A stretch of 64,000 bases of DNA, taken from Diogma glabrata (Eukaryota; Arthropoda; Insecta; Diptera; Cylindrotomidae). The notes under the pieces are model-generated. The model had not been told where the DNA came from. It did no database searches and saw only the letters and a program-made list of their open reading frames with translations. Shown piece by piece: positions 32,390 to 46,306 of the stretch (its first letter is position 1; every line of letters starts with the position of its first letter). The translations under genes were made by a program, and so were the position numbers. The DNA lies in assembly GCA_963693315.1 (NCBI GenBank), contig OY856186.1, forward strand, positions 95,258,132-95,322,131. Reading direction: 5' to 3'.

Positions 32390-32495
32390 CCTATAGTTTT
32401 TGAGAAAATCGATTATGTAGAAATTCGGACGGACACCGAAGTCTCACCAATAGGGTACCGTTTTTACTATTTCAACGTACGGAACCCTAAAGTTC
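32390..32495 (+). repeat. 3' end of a GGACGGACACCGAAGTCTC-type repeat
   Basis: GGACGGACACCGAAGTCTC followed by AATAGGGTACCGTTTTTAC and ACGGAACCCTAAAG resembles a repeat end seen in many insect genomes (recalled, not searched). ACGGAACCC is the complement of the GGGTTCCGT at 26946-26954, suggesting that both are ends of one element later split by gypsy. Confidence 0.45.
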
Positions 32496-32507
32496 CCATC
32501 CAAGAGA

Positions 32508-32944
32508 ATAAAATGTGTAGCAGTAGCAACGTGTAACAACAATTCATGCATTCTACGGTGTTGATGGACGCAATTTTTTTTTTTTTTTTTTAAGAGTGGA
32601 CAACCAAACAAAAAGTTCTATCACATAACAAAATATGAAATTTGGCAATATTTCATGATGAGATAAAGGAAATAAACCTAAAATAAAAGGGTAAAAAGCA
32701 AATTTTTTGAAAAAATTTGCACGAACAACTAAAATTGGGTTTACAGCAATCCAGTTAGTGGCACATTCCTTAATCATGTGACGCAACGTCTTTAATGATT
32801 AAAACCCAGATATAGAGTGATATGAAAGCTCGTTTCGTAGAGCAAGCAATAGGGTGTTATCATCAAGGAATATGACTGGTTATTTACCACTGCTATTGCC
32901 AGTGGTATGCTGTATTTCTGTCATGTTAACTCGTTTTTCAATAC
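32508..32944 (+). repeat. Dispersed repeat A, copy 2
   Basis: The same repeat as 6401-6970, shorter by internal deletions, sharing AATAAAATGTGT, GGTGTTGATGGAC, AAGCAATAGGGTG and CTGCTATTGCCAGTGGTATG. No gene is assigned. The following stretch 32945-33534 shows nothing I recognise. Confidence 0.65.
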
Positions 32945-33534
32945 AAGGGACTGGAGTACGCGGTTGTCTCTCCCGTAGATCCAAAATAAAAAAGTTAACA
33001 AATTAACAAAGACCCATCCATTTTTCCTGATGGCTTGCACTAAAACGAACTTTTCACTCCTACATTTTGTTTGTCTTTTTTGTAAGACATCTGCAATAAC
33101 AAGTACTTTTTCATGCACAAAAAATATCATAACATACATGTACAAAAAATATCCAATTTTGCTTTAAAATAATGTAATGTTACACATACACCAAAAAAAT
33201 ATTTTTTTTTTCAAATATTTAGTAGATTTCTCATGCAAAAATATTTATTGCACGCGTAAAACTAATGTGGTTTTTTTTTCACTTTCTTAAATCAATTTAC
33301 AAATTATGGTGTGAAAAGAACAAAAAACAAAAGTTGATATGAAATATGTATGTATGTATTACTGATATTTTAATGGCGGTTGTTTACTTTTAAATTTGAA
33401 AAATTTCATATGAAAGAGTCTTCCGCAATGCGTATTGAAATATTTATAAAAGATTCAATTAATTTGTAAATTAATTAGTTTTGTTTTTTTCTTTTATATT
33501 TGTTTTAAATTTAAATTGCTTCATTTTAGAGAAA

Positions 33535-35347
<1,813 letters not shown>

Positions 35348-35545
35348 TTTCTATCAAAATATCAGATGAAACATGCAAGTAAGACTAATGCGTCAAACTT
35401 TAACCAAATCCAAACGTGCTCATATTTTTGTTATTGTCAAAACTTCGAAGTCAGGACTCAGAAGTAACATTTAAAATTTTGTTGTATCAATTTTTTTATA
35501 ATTTGAAGCAAACCGTTTGTATATTAAGCATTATTTTATTCACAG

Positions 35546-35695
35546 ACAAATATTAATAAATGTCAGCTAAAAGGAAATACTACATTGGAAAAGGATTATG
35601 AACAACCAACAAATATTCAAAAGTGTTGCAACGCGGAATGGGGGCTTAATGATTTAAAATGTATTCTTGATGATCTAATCACTGACAAAACAATG
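35546..35695 (+). CDS. Exon of a coiled-coil host gene (1 of 4 seen)
   Basis: A 150 nt exon bounded by a pyrimidine-rich acceptor ending TTATTCACAG and a donor GTATGA. It reads in one frame TNINKCQLKGNTTLEKDYEQ, through NIQKCCNAEWGLNDLKCILD, to DLITDKTM. An alternative acceptor TGTCAG would start it 21 nt later in the same frame. It begins and ends in phase 0, matching the next exon. It is not LINE-derived and has no copy elsewhere in the window. I do not recognise the family. Upstream exons were not found; they lie either beyond the repeats to the left or outside the window. Confidence 0.6.
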
Positions 35696-35828
35696 GTATG
35701 AAATTATGAATATAATATTATTTAAGCTTAAATATTTAATTGAGATATGGCTAATAATATCCAACGTCCCTCTTTAGAACATTAAAGACAAAAAAACTTA
35801 ATTAATTATTATATTTTAAAATACAAAG

Positions 35829-35939
35829 GATACCGATCATCGGCTAGCAGTTCAAAAAATGCATTACGTAAAGATAATCGATGAGCTATATGATGAACTC
35901 ACACTTTTATCGAAACAAATAGAAGTGTCACAGAAAGAT
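35829..35939 (+). CDS. Exon of a coiled-coil host gene (2 of 4 seen)
   Basis: A 111 nt exon after an acceptor ending AAAATACAAAG, with a strong donor GTAAGT. It encodes DTDHRLAVQKMHYVKIIDEL and YDELTLLSKQIEVSQKD, a heptad-like alternation of hydrophobic and charged residues expected of a coiled coil. Both ends are phase 0. The preceding intron is 133 nt, typical of insects. The following one is ~9.5 kb and full of transposons. Confidence 0.65.
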
Positions 35940-36079
35940 GTAAGTAAATTATAATTCGCACCTCTTCACTATTTAAATTGCACGAGTTTTAAAAAAATGG
36001 TTTTGTAAAAAAAATTTAAAATTAAACTTTATTAATAAAAAAATAATTTACTAAAACATTTATTAAATTCATCCTTGCT

Positions 36080-36720
36080 TTTGGAAAAATGTCACACCGC
36101 TTCCAAGGTCGAAAGTCTGTACATTCGAAATTTATTGTAGAAGAAAACGTGTTTTTAGTAGGGCATTTTTTGACATTTAACTTCCAGATTGACATAATTA
36201 AATCAATACAAAGTCTTCACGACCAATGCTGGTGCTCCCCAAGGCTCAGTTCTTTCTCCAACCTTATTTCTATTATACATAAATGATTAACTTATCTCTA
36301 CAGTTATCCCCAGTTTCGATGATTAAAGCATGTTTCTCAAACATCTCCTAAAATAAAATATGTAGTTCTCAAATTAACTAAAACCTGCAGCCAAATTCTG
36401 TTATTGTGAAGCGGTGAAATAATAAGTTTTTTAATGAAAAGAAACGAAGAAATTTTTATCACTTCACCGCTTCACAGTTACAGAATTTGATTGCTGGAGG
36501 GTAAAACGAAATGGGGAATGTAATCTTGTTGAGCTTAACTCTACACAAATTAAATTATATCGCCTTTTGCAGATGGAGGGCATTAAAATGTTCCTGTTAT
36601 GATAAAACATGAGGTTAAATTGCATAAAGTTAAATTAGTTAAACTTTTTGGAGTTATCAATTATTATTGAAAACAACATAAAAAGGAACCAGCCTGCTCA
36701 ACCTTGTAAAATTAAAATGC
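36080..36720 (+). pseudogene. LINE reverse transcriptase remnant with a nested foldback repeat
   Basis: TNAGAPQGSVLSPTLFLLYI near 36226 is the RT B-motif, followed by an FDD-type site. WG(N)CNLVELNSTQIKLY near 36512 matches the downstream RT segment of the LINEs elsewhere in the window. The two parts are split by the hairpin element 36384-36500. Multiple stops. Confidence 0.6.
36384..36500. mobile_element. Small foldback repeat (CAAATTCTGTTATTGTGAAG)
   Basis: CAGCCAAATTCTGTTATTGT then GAAGCGGTGAA on the left mirrors TTCACCGCTTCACAGTTACAG and AATTTGATTGCTGG on the right, around a ~40 nt loop. One arm alone recurs at 51818-51848. It interrupts a LINE remnant, so it moved in later. Confidence 0.6.
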
Positions 36721-36954
36721 AAAAAATGTGATTCTTCATTCGTATACGAATTTATCCTTATTTTCAAAATGGTGAATCTCAAAATTATAATCTTTTACAT
36801 TTTTGTAGTTTAGTATAGTTTGTTTCGCATCATTTGAACCAAACTTCATTAAAATCGAAAGAGTGATTTTCGAAATATCACAAACTAACCTAATTAATAT
36901 TATATTTTTAAGCCACACAACATACAAATTTTCTCAAAAATAAAATCAATTATT

Positions 36955-37143
36955 ATTCGGGATTTTGTGAGCAATTGAACTCAAGCAACTAAGGAAGTAG
37001 TTTTAATTTTTTCAATTCAAAGATATGGTTGGAATTATCCAGAGAAAAACTCTGTTTGTCTCTTCTTTCGTGTTTCGGTTGGGATTCGAACTCGTAGCCT
37101 TATCAATGCCAATGAGTTTAAATATTTTGGCAGACACGCTACT
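36955..37143 (-). mobile_element. tRNA-promoter SINE, copy 3 (truncated)
   Basis: The minus strand has B box GAGTTCGAATCCC and the tail with GAGCAATTGAACTCAAGC (plus strand). The copy ends at GCAGACACGCT on the plus strand, just before the A box, so it is 5'-truncated. The same family as 24984 and 25712. Confidence 0.6.
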
Positions 37144-37184
37144 ATATTATTATTACATTATTATTTTGTTTTTATATTTATTTT

Positions 37185-37800
37185 CACTCAGATAATAGAC
37201 CAACCTACCAGATTTTGCGAGATTCCTGACCTAAGTGGTAACTTGCTTGATTTGATTTTGACAAATGATCCTTCGTTGATACAATTTCCGAGCCTTTAAG
37301 TGGATCAAATCATAATTTCTCAACAAATTTAAATTAATTAATAAAGTTCCTAAACAGTTTAAAGCTAATCATCGTTTTGTTTGCGATAGTAAAGCTGCAG
37401 ATTAGAAGCTTAGAAATTTATTTTAATGGTTTCGCTGTTTAAAAATTAGGATTTTTGGGCTGGTCCCATAGTAGTGTTAATAACGAACAGTTTCTTTTGA
37501 TATATAGATCATTTATTCGTTCCTCCATGGAATATTGTTCTCACATATAGGGGGGGATATACATTATGTACTTGTTTAAAGGGTCTTGATTCTATGCAGT
37601 GGCAAGCTGTTAAATTGATCAGCAATCCAAATCTTACTTAAAATTGATTCCTTGGATTCCGCGGCTCAAATCGACTTTACACGTTACACCAGAGTTTCAA
37701 TAGCAGCCCATCCTTTTACGGTTTGAGTAACAAGATGTAGAGTTGTAGATTTTCAAATCATTTTTTTAACAGCGTGTAAAGAATTTGGACTTGTATATAG
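37185..37800 (+). pseudogene. LINE remnant (endonuclease end and C-terminus)
   Basis: PDLSGNLLDLILTNDPSLIQ near 37225 is the end of the endonuclease. After an internal deletion at ~37437 the sequence jumps to the C-terminal part (LGFLGW..., FIRSSMEYCSHI), parallel to 23925-24120. The same LINE family as at 22330, heavily decayed. Confidence 0.65.
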
Positions 37801-37934
37801 GAATAAATTATTGAAATACTGTTAGAAACTGAGTCTTTTTTGAGGAATCCAGATTGTGCTCTAATTTTTAAAAAAAATCATATAAAAAAACTATATATCT
37901 AGAATTCAGTTAATACAATACAAGATTTTAAATA

Positions 37935-39425
<1,491 letters not shown>

Positions 39426-39472
39426 TGAATCAATAATAATTAAAATATATGCATAAAACAAAAGGAACTCAC

Positions 39473-39600
39473 TCCAACGTGACTACAGCTAAAATTTTCA
39501 TCGTCGTATCCACATTATTGTAAACTCTCGTAGCTATGATTTTACCAGAGCTATCGAAATGGCAATGCACTTCATACATTAAACATAACAATTCGTTCAG
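39473..39600 (-). other. Possible minus-strand exon, unrecognised
   Basis: On the minus strand a 128 nt stretch after an acceptor-like GGATACCACCAG is open (LNELLCLMYEVHCHFDSSGK, then IIATRVYNNVDTTMKILAVV) and ends at a GTGAGT donor. Local GC is higher than in its surroundings. About 170 bp upstream, at 39770, is an ATG with a hydrophobic start (MATVIVSFLVVA) before GTAAGG, but its splice phase does not fit this piece. It could be an exon of a gene nested in the intron, or chance. Confidence 0.2.
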
Positions 39601-40130
39601 CTGGTGGTATCCATAAAAACCAAATCAGGTCCTTTGACCGTAATGCGTATTACAATATTTATTCTGTATTCCGGACCTCAGCAACATAATTGACTTCCTG
39701 GTTGCTTGTTAATTTACATTAACGTTATGAATATCCACACCTTACATGCAACGACGAGGAATGAAACGATCACCGTGGCCATTGTACAAAATAAATGTGT
39801 TGAACACTTCATCATTACTTCACCGGAATCAATATTTTCACGTTTTGTACTTGAATTTGTTTCTTTAGCTCATTTTTAATTTGTTAACCAAACCATTTTC
39901 ACCAAAATCCATTATATTGGGAACAGATAAATAAAAATAAAACACCTAAATATTCGAACAATGCCACATATAATTTTATTATAGATTATTTAAATATTAA
40001 AAATTAGTTTTGGTTTGAATATACATCAATGAAATTCGATTCCTGATCGATTACTTGATCTATTATTTATAGCTAGATTCCCCATCTCTTGCTTCTCTTT
40101 GGTTATTCTTTTGATTGCACACAAATCGTA
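39601..40130. other. Stretch without recognisable gene
   Basis: Apart from the doubtful minus-strand exon noted alongside, I see no domain, repeat copy or RNA gene here. Confidence 0.4.
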
Positions 40131-40134
40131 ACGA

Positions 40135-41690
40135 CCATAATCCTTTCATTAACAATACTTCATACACATTTTCTTTTTTTTGTACAATCAAAAATTGTAT
40201 GTTCTTTTATGCATCTCGTCATATAAGACATATGCGAATGCACATTACATAATCTTAATGCTATTTATTAGCATTTGCCTGTTCTGCTGTAATTTTTTTT
40301 AGAGAGAATTTCTAGTTATCTTAGCTCTCTTTTATTTAAAAACGAGTTAATTATAGAAAACAATTACAGTAGAATAGGCAAATGCATAAAATATAACATT
40401 TATTATGTAAAGTGCATTCGCGCATGTCTTATTACGAGATGCATAAAGGAACATACAAATTTTAATTGTACAAAAAAAGAAATTGTATATGAAGTATTTT
40501 TAATGAAAGCATTCTGGTCGTTACAAATGGCGCCGAAACAGGAATCATAAGTTCTCAAATTTTTGGCACAGCCCAAGCAGCTCTTCCAAATTAGCTACAT
40601 TTGCCGCCAATGTAGCGTTTCTTAGTTCGACCGACGTGCCTTCCCTTAATATCTCAATCATCTCCTCCTCCGAAAATGATCGAGCTAATCAGTTCCTGCT
40701 GACTGGTTAATACTAGGTAATGTCATTAATTAAATCTCCTATCAGTCCCAGGTGTACAGGAGTTGACCTTCTCATTGGTTCCTGATAAGATTCCAGATTC
40801 TTTAAAGCTGGTTCTTCCCTTCTTTTTAGAGCACCTCCAATGGGCGTTGAAGCAAAGAATTAATACTTTCATATGCTGTGGTCAGATACGTGGTGGCAAA
40901 ATTACGGTAATGACCAACCTCTTTCCTTTCTCCCAACCACTCAACTCGGTTCACGTAATGTTTGAATTTGTTTGTTGCGATTCATTACACCCAGCAAAAC
41001 ATGTTGTTCAATGTTTAACAAGAATATACTGACCCCGAAGATCACTTCACTTGCATCAATAAGATCCAATAGATGAGATTGTGTTATTGGAAAATCTGAA
41101 CTAAGCACGAATTCTTTTAGTTCTTCCACCCAGTTATCGTTATCAATTTGGATACATCGAAGCAAGCATTCAACGGCCAATTCGCTATCTTCCAACCTGA
41201 AGGAGTGATCAATTGGAAGCGATTTTGTGATAAGAAACGACACCTCTCAAAACATCAACCGATATTTTGATAAAAAAACGACTCCTCTCAAAACTAAAAA
41301 TTCAAAAAAATCATGTAGATTGTAGACATGATAATACTTTTTGGAATAACGAAGATTAGATTATCGATAAATCGATAAAAAAAATATTGTTAAACTCAAG
41401 ATAATTCTATTTTTGATTGTGGAAACTGGTGTTGCAATTAGAAAATTTGATCAAACTATTTAGTTCACAACACACTCATTTTAGATCACAACATTTAATT
41501 GATTTGTTTAAAAAAAAATGAAAGAAAAAACAATTACAGTAGAACAGGCAAATGCAAAAAAATTAACATTTAGATTATGTAATGTGCAATCGCATGTCTT
41601 ATAACGCAATGCATAGGGAATATACAATTTTTGATTGTACAAAAATAAGAAAATGTGTATGAAGTATTGTTAATGAAAGGATTCGTTATA
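40135..41690. repeat. Three copies of an LTR-like repeat around a gag-like fragment
   Basis: A ~165 bp sequence with ACAGTAGAAYAGGCAAATGC, GCATGTCTTAT and GTATGAAGTATT occurs inverted at about 40135-40320 and direct at 40356-40525 and 41524-41690. After the 40356 copy, ...GTTACA is followed by TGGCGCCGAAACAGGA (40528-40543), which looks like a primer-binding site. The pair 40356-40525 and 41524-41690 could therefore be LTRs of a ~1.3 kb shortened element. However, the coding signal inside is on the opposite strand, so the assignment is uncertain. Confidence 0.4.
40545..40690 (-). pseudogene. Gag-like fragment
   Basis: The minus strand reads MIEILREGTSVELR, then ATLAANVANLEELLGLCQKF and a stop. 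The pattern resembles the end of the retrotransposon Gag domain (a ...L.G....IR....N..TLE.L...C..FE motif). A further minus frame at 40941-41243 (SFRLEDSELAVECLLRCIQI...) may be another part but is unrecognised. No pol was found. Confidence 0.35.
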
Positions 41691-41754
41691 AAATTTAAAA
41701 TTCATCTCATCTCAATATAAAATGCAAGTTTTTTTATTCTAAGTTAGGCATGTT

Positions 41755-43650
41755 TGTGGAGTCTGTAAGACCTTGATATGTTGGTTAGAAGATTTTTTAT
41801 CCCAGAGGTCTATCAGAGTAGTGCTGGATGGGTCATGTCGGATAAATTCCCAATTCAAGCCGGTGTTCCCCAGGGTTCGGTTCTATCACCAACCCTTTTT
41901 CTGATCTTTATCAACGATTTTTTATCTATCACCATTTGTTATCCATCACGATTTGTTATCTTGCACTAGTATATTCTTGCGCTGAATATTGTGGCCCTGT
42001 TTGGCTTAACTCTTCTCATACACATAAAATTGATGTCCAACTTATCAATGCTTTGAGAGTTATAACTGGAACTTTAAAATCAACACCTTTACCATGGCTT
42101 TCTATCTTAGCCAACATTGAACCTGGGTCATTAAGACATGAGACAGCTTGCATTAAAGAATTTGAAAAGTGCCATCTACATCAAAACTCAATTCTTTATG
42201 ACATTTTGCAAGACTTACCTGAATCTCGTTTGCCATCAAGAAAACCATCATGGTTATTTGTTCCGAATTTAAGTTCAGAAGTTAAGTTTGATATGAAGGA
42301 AATGTGGAAATGTATGTGGAACTCTTCACCTGTTCCAAATGCCAGTTTGGTGATCGACCCTACTTGTTGTGTTTCCGGCTTCGATCTTAGTCGTAAAGAG
42401 TGGACCAGACTGAATAGTTTCAGCACAACACATGGCCGATGTAATTACCCGATGAGCAAGTGGGACTTATATCCCTCACCTTTATGTATGTGTGGAGTTA
42501 TTCAAACAACGAACCACATAGTGAATGAATGTCACTTACACCATTCAATGGTGGTATAAACAAGTTACATGAGGTTCCTGTACTTGTGATTTTCTTGTTC
42601 CTGAGGTTCCTGTTAAATGAGGTTCCCGGACTTGTGATTTTGTAAACACTTTTTTTTTGTTTCTTTAAATCATACGATTAAATAAATAAATAAATATCAC
42701 CACAAACCCAATATATAGCTTTGCCGACGACAGCACTATCTTCCATTCCTATTCTTTTAAAAAACAGCCATCTAGTATAACTACTAATTGTCATCGTAGA
42801 AAAATAGTTGAATCCTTGGATGTAGATCTTGAATTAATCCTGGATTGGGGTAAACGGCATCTTGTGACATTTAATATTTTGAAGACGAAGTCGTGCGTTT
42901 TGTCCCATAAAACCTCGCTATATAGCTGTAATGCAACGTTTTCCAGACAACTAATAATAAACTCGCTTACGCTTAAGCTGTTGGGTACTAAATGGCATGA
43001 CCATATTCTTTCCGTGGCAAAATTGGGATCCCAACGACTTGGCTTCCTACGTCGCTGTAAAAGCTTTTTGTCTCCATCTGAAATTGCTACAATCTATAAG
43101 GCATATATACGACCGATGCTTGAATTTGACTCCCATTTATGGACTGCAGCACCAGATGCCTCTTTAAATTTTGTTGACAGAGTTCACAGACGTGTTTTGA
43201 AACTGATTGATGATCCAACGATAACATCGGGTATAAATTCTCTGCATCATAGAAGAGTGGTTGGAGCTCTTACACTATACTACAGATATTGCTACGGCAA
43301 ATGCTTTAAAGAAGTTAATGATTTAATACCACCGTTGCGTAGATATCCACGAGCCACTAGACAATCATTGCATTCCCATAAACATACCTTAGAGGTCCCA
43401 TGTGTGAGAACATCTAGCTATAATAACTCCTTCCTTTCACGTTCCGTATACTGGTGGAATCCTTTACCAAAAAATGTTTTCCCCGCTACATATAATCCCC
43501 AAGCTTTTAAATCAGCAGTACATCAATACTATCACTCCCAATCCCAAGTCCTTAAAAACTAACCTTTTAACTTTCCTTCCTTTTCTATCGTTAACACGTG
43601 CATAAAGCATTAGAGGTATATAACCTAAGTGATTAACCGAACTATAAAAA
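41755..43650 (+). pseudogene. 5'-truncated LINE (host of a nested LINE)
   Basis: The RT begins mid-domain (CWLEDFLSQRSIRV-type segment) with AGVPQGSVLSPTLFLIFIND, then is cut at 41934 and resumes at 42703 with TNPIYSFADDSTIF, the catalytic FADD motif. The frame from 42703 to 43562 is open and encodes LILDWGKRHLVTFNILKTKS, the LRRCKSFLSPSEIATIYKAY region and the C-terminal HHRRVVGALTLYYRYCYGKC. Both halves are in one frame once the insertion and one target copy are discounted. A TAAAAAAAAAG tail lies near 43645. It is a CR1/Jockey-like family related to, but distinct from, the one at 22330. It cannot be autonomous: the endonuclease and ORF1 are gone. Confidence 0.75.
41935..42694 (+). pseudogene. 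LINE C-terminal fragment inserted in another LINE
   Basis: The 760 bp insertion is flanked by TATCACCA on both sides (41927-41934, 42695-42702) and ends in an AAATAAATAAATAAA-type tail. The frame 41936-42559 reads YSCAEYCGPVWLNSSHTHKI, then RVITGTLKSTPLPWLSILAN and ends with PLCMCGVIQTTNHIVNECHL, the C-terminal region (with a CCHC-like cluster) of another LINE lineage. Only the 3' end was copied, the usual product of aborted reverse transcription. Confidence 0.8.
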
Positions 43651-43654
43651 AAAA

Positions 43655-44575
43655 GTTTAGTGTTGATTATAATAAATTATTAATTATCGTCTCTGAATAT
43701 CCGAAGATACCAGGCTAACTGGGAATTGGGATTAAGTTTGAATAAATTAGGTTTCTCTAAGAAATTTATGGACGCTAATTCTAAAATTTTGAGGATTCAA
43801 GCTATCAGGAAAAACCCGTGAAGGTAAGGCGTTCCAGAGCTAAGAGACTCTGTTGAAAAATCTCGTTGAAAAGCAACAGTTCTGCACCTGTTTATATGAA
43901 CCGTAAAAAGATGGGCTACAACATTAGATCTGGTGTTACGCGATAGGTTTGCTAATTCAAGTAAAATTAATTTAATCTCTTTAGAAGTTCGTTCATCCAT
44001 AATGTATTTGTAGAAAATTCTCAGATCAGCAACATTTTGTCTGTGCTGTAAAGAATCAAGCTCATTAGTAAGAGTTGAGTTGACAACTAGTTTAATAGCC
44101 CTGACCTGAACAGAATCAAGGCACTTCAAACTACTATAATAAGCTCAACCTCATATGGGAGAACAGTGCTCCATGCAGGGGCCTATAAATGATTCGTAAA
44201 TTATTTTGAACAGCGTTCTTAGCTAGGTTAAAAATATGAGAATTTCATTTCATATAATTTTCAGCTTCTACTCCTAGAAGGCTAACAGATGCTTTCTCTA
44301 CAAGATCTTTAGAGTCGAACTTTAATGGAAACGGATAAGGTGTGGATAATCTAGAAAAATGATAAGCCTGTGTTTTGCTCGTCTTGAATTCAACACTATT
44401 AGCGAACCCCCAATCCAAAATAATTTTAAGGTCATGGCTTAATGAATCTATCAAACTTGATCTACAGCTATTAAGCGCTAGCGGTGAATATAATTGAGGG
44501 TTCCCATGAGACGCATGAGCCGTGCTATAATCAGTAAAGCTATGGATAGGACTAATTGTTGAATCCAACAATTGC
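43655..44575 (-). pseudogene. LINE 3' part, same family as 22330-24800
   Basis: Minus-strand frames 44245-44571 (ILDWGFANSVEFKTSKTQAY, LLGVEAENY) and 43797-44129 (LDSLQHRQNVADLRIFYKYI, LANLSRNTRSNVVAHLFTVH) are RT thumb and C-terminus, broken by a frameshift. The 3' UTR at 43655-43760 shares GAATATCCGAAGATACC and GATTATAATAAATTATTAAT with the LINE end at 24133. Confidence 0.7.
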
Positions 44576-44900
44576 TTAAGTCAACCCATTTCCATACATC
44601 ATCTCAATAAACAATTTCTCGACAACTACATACAATGATTTTACCTTCAATAAATTTGAACAACGGTATTATATCTACATGTAATACTAAGACTAAGTTT
44701 TACAAAAAAATATTCGTTATCATTATTAATGTAGACAGAAACATGTATTATTAATTGATATTGTGTAACACAATAAAGCAATTAACTAAAAAATCTGTGT
44801 GTTGAAATTTAAAGGCCGGATCCGAAATAAAATAACAAATCATTAGCGTATTTCTTTAAATATGAATATTCTTATTTTAGAGTAAAAATGGAAATTAGGC
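44576..44900. other. Stretch without recognisable gene
   Basis: AT-rich sequence between two LINE fragments. No frame, RNA gene or repeat copy recognised. Confidence 0.5.
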
Positions 44901-44904
44901 GTCG

Positions 44905-45145
44905 TTACAAGAGCCTCGCATCTCTAGAATGTCTTACCGGCGTAAGTCTCTCCTGACAATTTTAATCCTCAAAAGTCAAAAAAAAGTTAACGGTCATCGG
45001 ATATTAAAATCTTCATAGAACATAGATTAATACTCACAAACCCAAACCCGTTCCTCAGTTAGCATATTATCTTCGGATATTCAGATACGTTAATCTATAA
45101 TTTATTATGATTAACACTAAGCATGCCTAACTTTCAATAAAAGAA
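44905..45145 (+). pseudogene. LINE 3' end fragment
   Basis: ATTTTAATCCTCAAAAGT and, further on, TTATCTTCGGATATTCAGA, ATCTATAATTTATTATGATT and AAGCATGCCTAACTTTC match the LINE 3' blocks elsewhere in the window. The following 45146-45469 is AT-rich intron sequence with nothing recognised. Confidence 0.55.
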
Positions 45146-45469
45146 AATACTGAAAAATTATCGGTTAGTGGAGGGGTTTCTCTCTTGTGTGCGCGTCGTC
45201 TTAAGGTGGCTAAATTGATGTAAATTAACGCTTAATATATTTTTTTTTCGTATGAAAATATGGAATTCATAACAATGTTTAATTCAATAAAATTCATAAC
45301 AATTACTAAACATTATAAAAAACTAAAATTGTAATGTAACTTACAACCTTTGAAATGAATTTTACAGTATTTGGTTTTTTTAAATGTAATACACGAATAT
45401 AGATTAAACTAAGATTACTTATATATTATCTGTATTTAAATATATATAAATATCTGTCGATTTTATTAG

Positions 45470-46047
45470 AGCCTGAAACAAGAAGATCTTACAAATCGTA
45501 CAGGATTAGAAAAATTACTTAGAGACATGGAATATCAAAACGATTCGTTGCAAACAGCTGTTGAAGATTACGAACAAAAAATGTTAAAATCAAATCAACA
45601 AGTGGAATATCTAACCAAAGAAAATGAGCAATTAAGACTTGAGTTAAATGAAAACCAAAAAATAGTGCACGAATGTCGAAAGCAAAATGATTTTTTTTTC
45701 TTAAACTTAAACCAATTTGATAGTAAAAGTAATACGGATAGCAATAGTATTGATTCAAAAGGATCATATGAATTAATCGAAGCCTTAAACTATAAAATTC
45801 AAATGATTCAAAAACATTCAATAGAAGAAAGTAGCCGACTTTCTTATAAGATCAACGATCAAATTTTACAGATTGATAAACAAAAACTGTTAATCTCTAA
45901 CTTAGAACTAACGCTTGGACGGAAAAACTCGGAAATCTCACAGATTAAAAATCAACTAGAGTATAATGAGAAAAAAGTTAGGGATATAGAACGTGAGTTA
46001 TATTCAAAAACGAACCGTCTTAATCAAACGGAACAAGAAGAATATAA
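45470..46047 (+). CDS. Exon of a coiled-coil host gene (3 of 4 seen)
   Basis: A 578 nt exon. The acceptor TCGATTTTATTAG joins in phase 0 to the exon ending at 35939, and the donor GTATGG leaves phase 2. It encodes SLKQEDLTNRTGLEKLLRDM, YQNDSLQTAVEDYEQKMLKS, NQQVEYLTKENEQLRLELNE and a long charged helix ending RLNQTEQEEY. Leu, Ile and Val repeat every three or four residues between Lys, Glu, Gln and Asn, so it is an extended coiled coil except for a Ser/Asn-rich break (~residues 65-85 of the exon). There are no stops over 192 codons in an AT-rich genome, which argues for selection. A structural or cytoskeletal scaffold is plausible, but I cannot name the protein. Confidence 0.75.
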
Positions 46048-46104
46048 GTATGGTAAAAATATTATATGTTTTTATCGTAAAATTATTCGTTTTATATTTT
46101 TTAG

Positions 46105-46306
46105 GTTACGAAAAAATGTTCATGAGCTTCTAATAGAACTCTCCGATATTAGAAAAGATCAAAGAAAAAGAGAGTCAAATATTATCAGCGATCTTAATTT
46201 ATCAAGACAAGTAATTGAAGATCAGAAGAAAATTCTAAGTAAAAAAGAAATTGTTGAAGGAGAAAAGGAACAAATTAAACAAGGGTTGGAAGCCATAAGC
46301 AAGGAG
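46105..46306 (+). CDS. Exon of a coiled-coil host gene (4 of 4 seen)
   Basis: A 202 nt exon following a 57 nt intron. The acceptor ATATTTTTTAG supplies one base that completes the Lys codon left in phase 2. It encodes LRKNVHELLIELSDIRKDQR, KRESNIISDLNLSRQVIEDQ, KKILSKKEIVEGEKEQIKQG and LEAISKE before a GTACGA donor in phase 0. It continues the coiled coil. The next exon was not found to the right edge of the window, where all coding signal is transposon, so the following intron is either very long or the gene is broken there. Confidence 0.7.

Noticed and set aside
39750..39775. Minus-strand reading GDRFIPRR, recalling the start of fizzy/Cdh1 proteins
   Set aside because: Only eight residues match, a stop follows at once, and no WD-repeat sequence is nearby, so chance is the better explanation.
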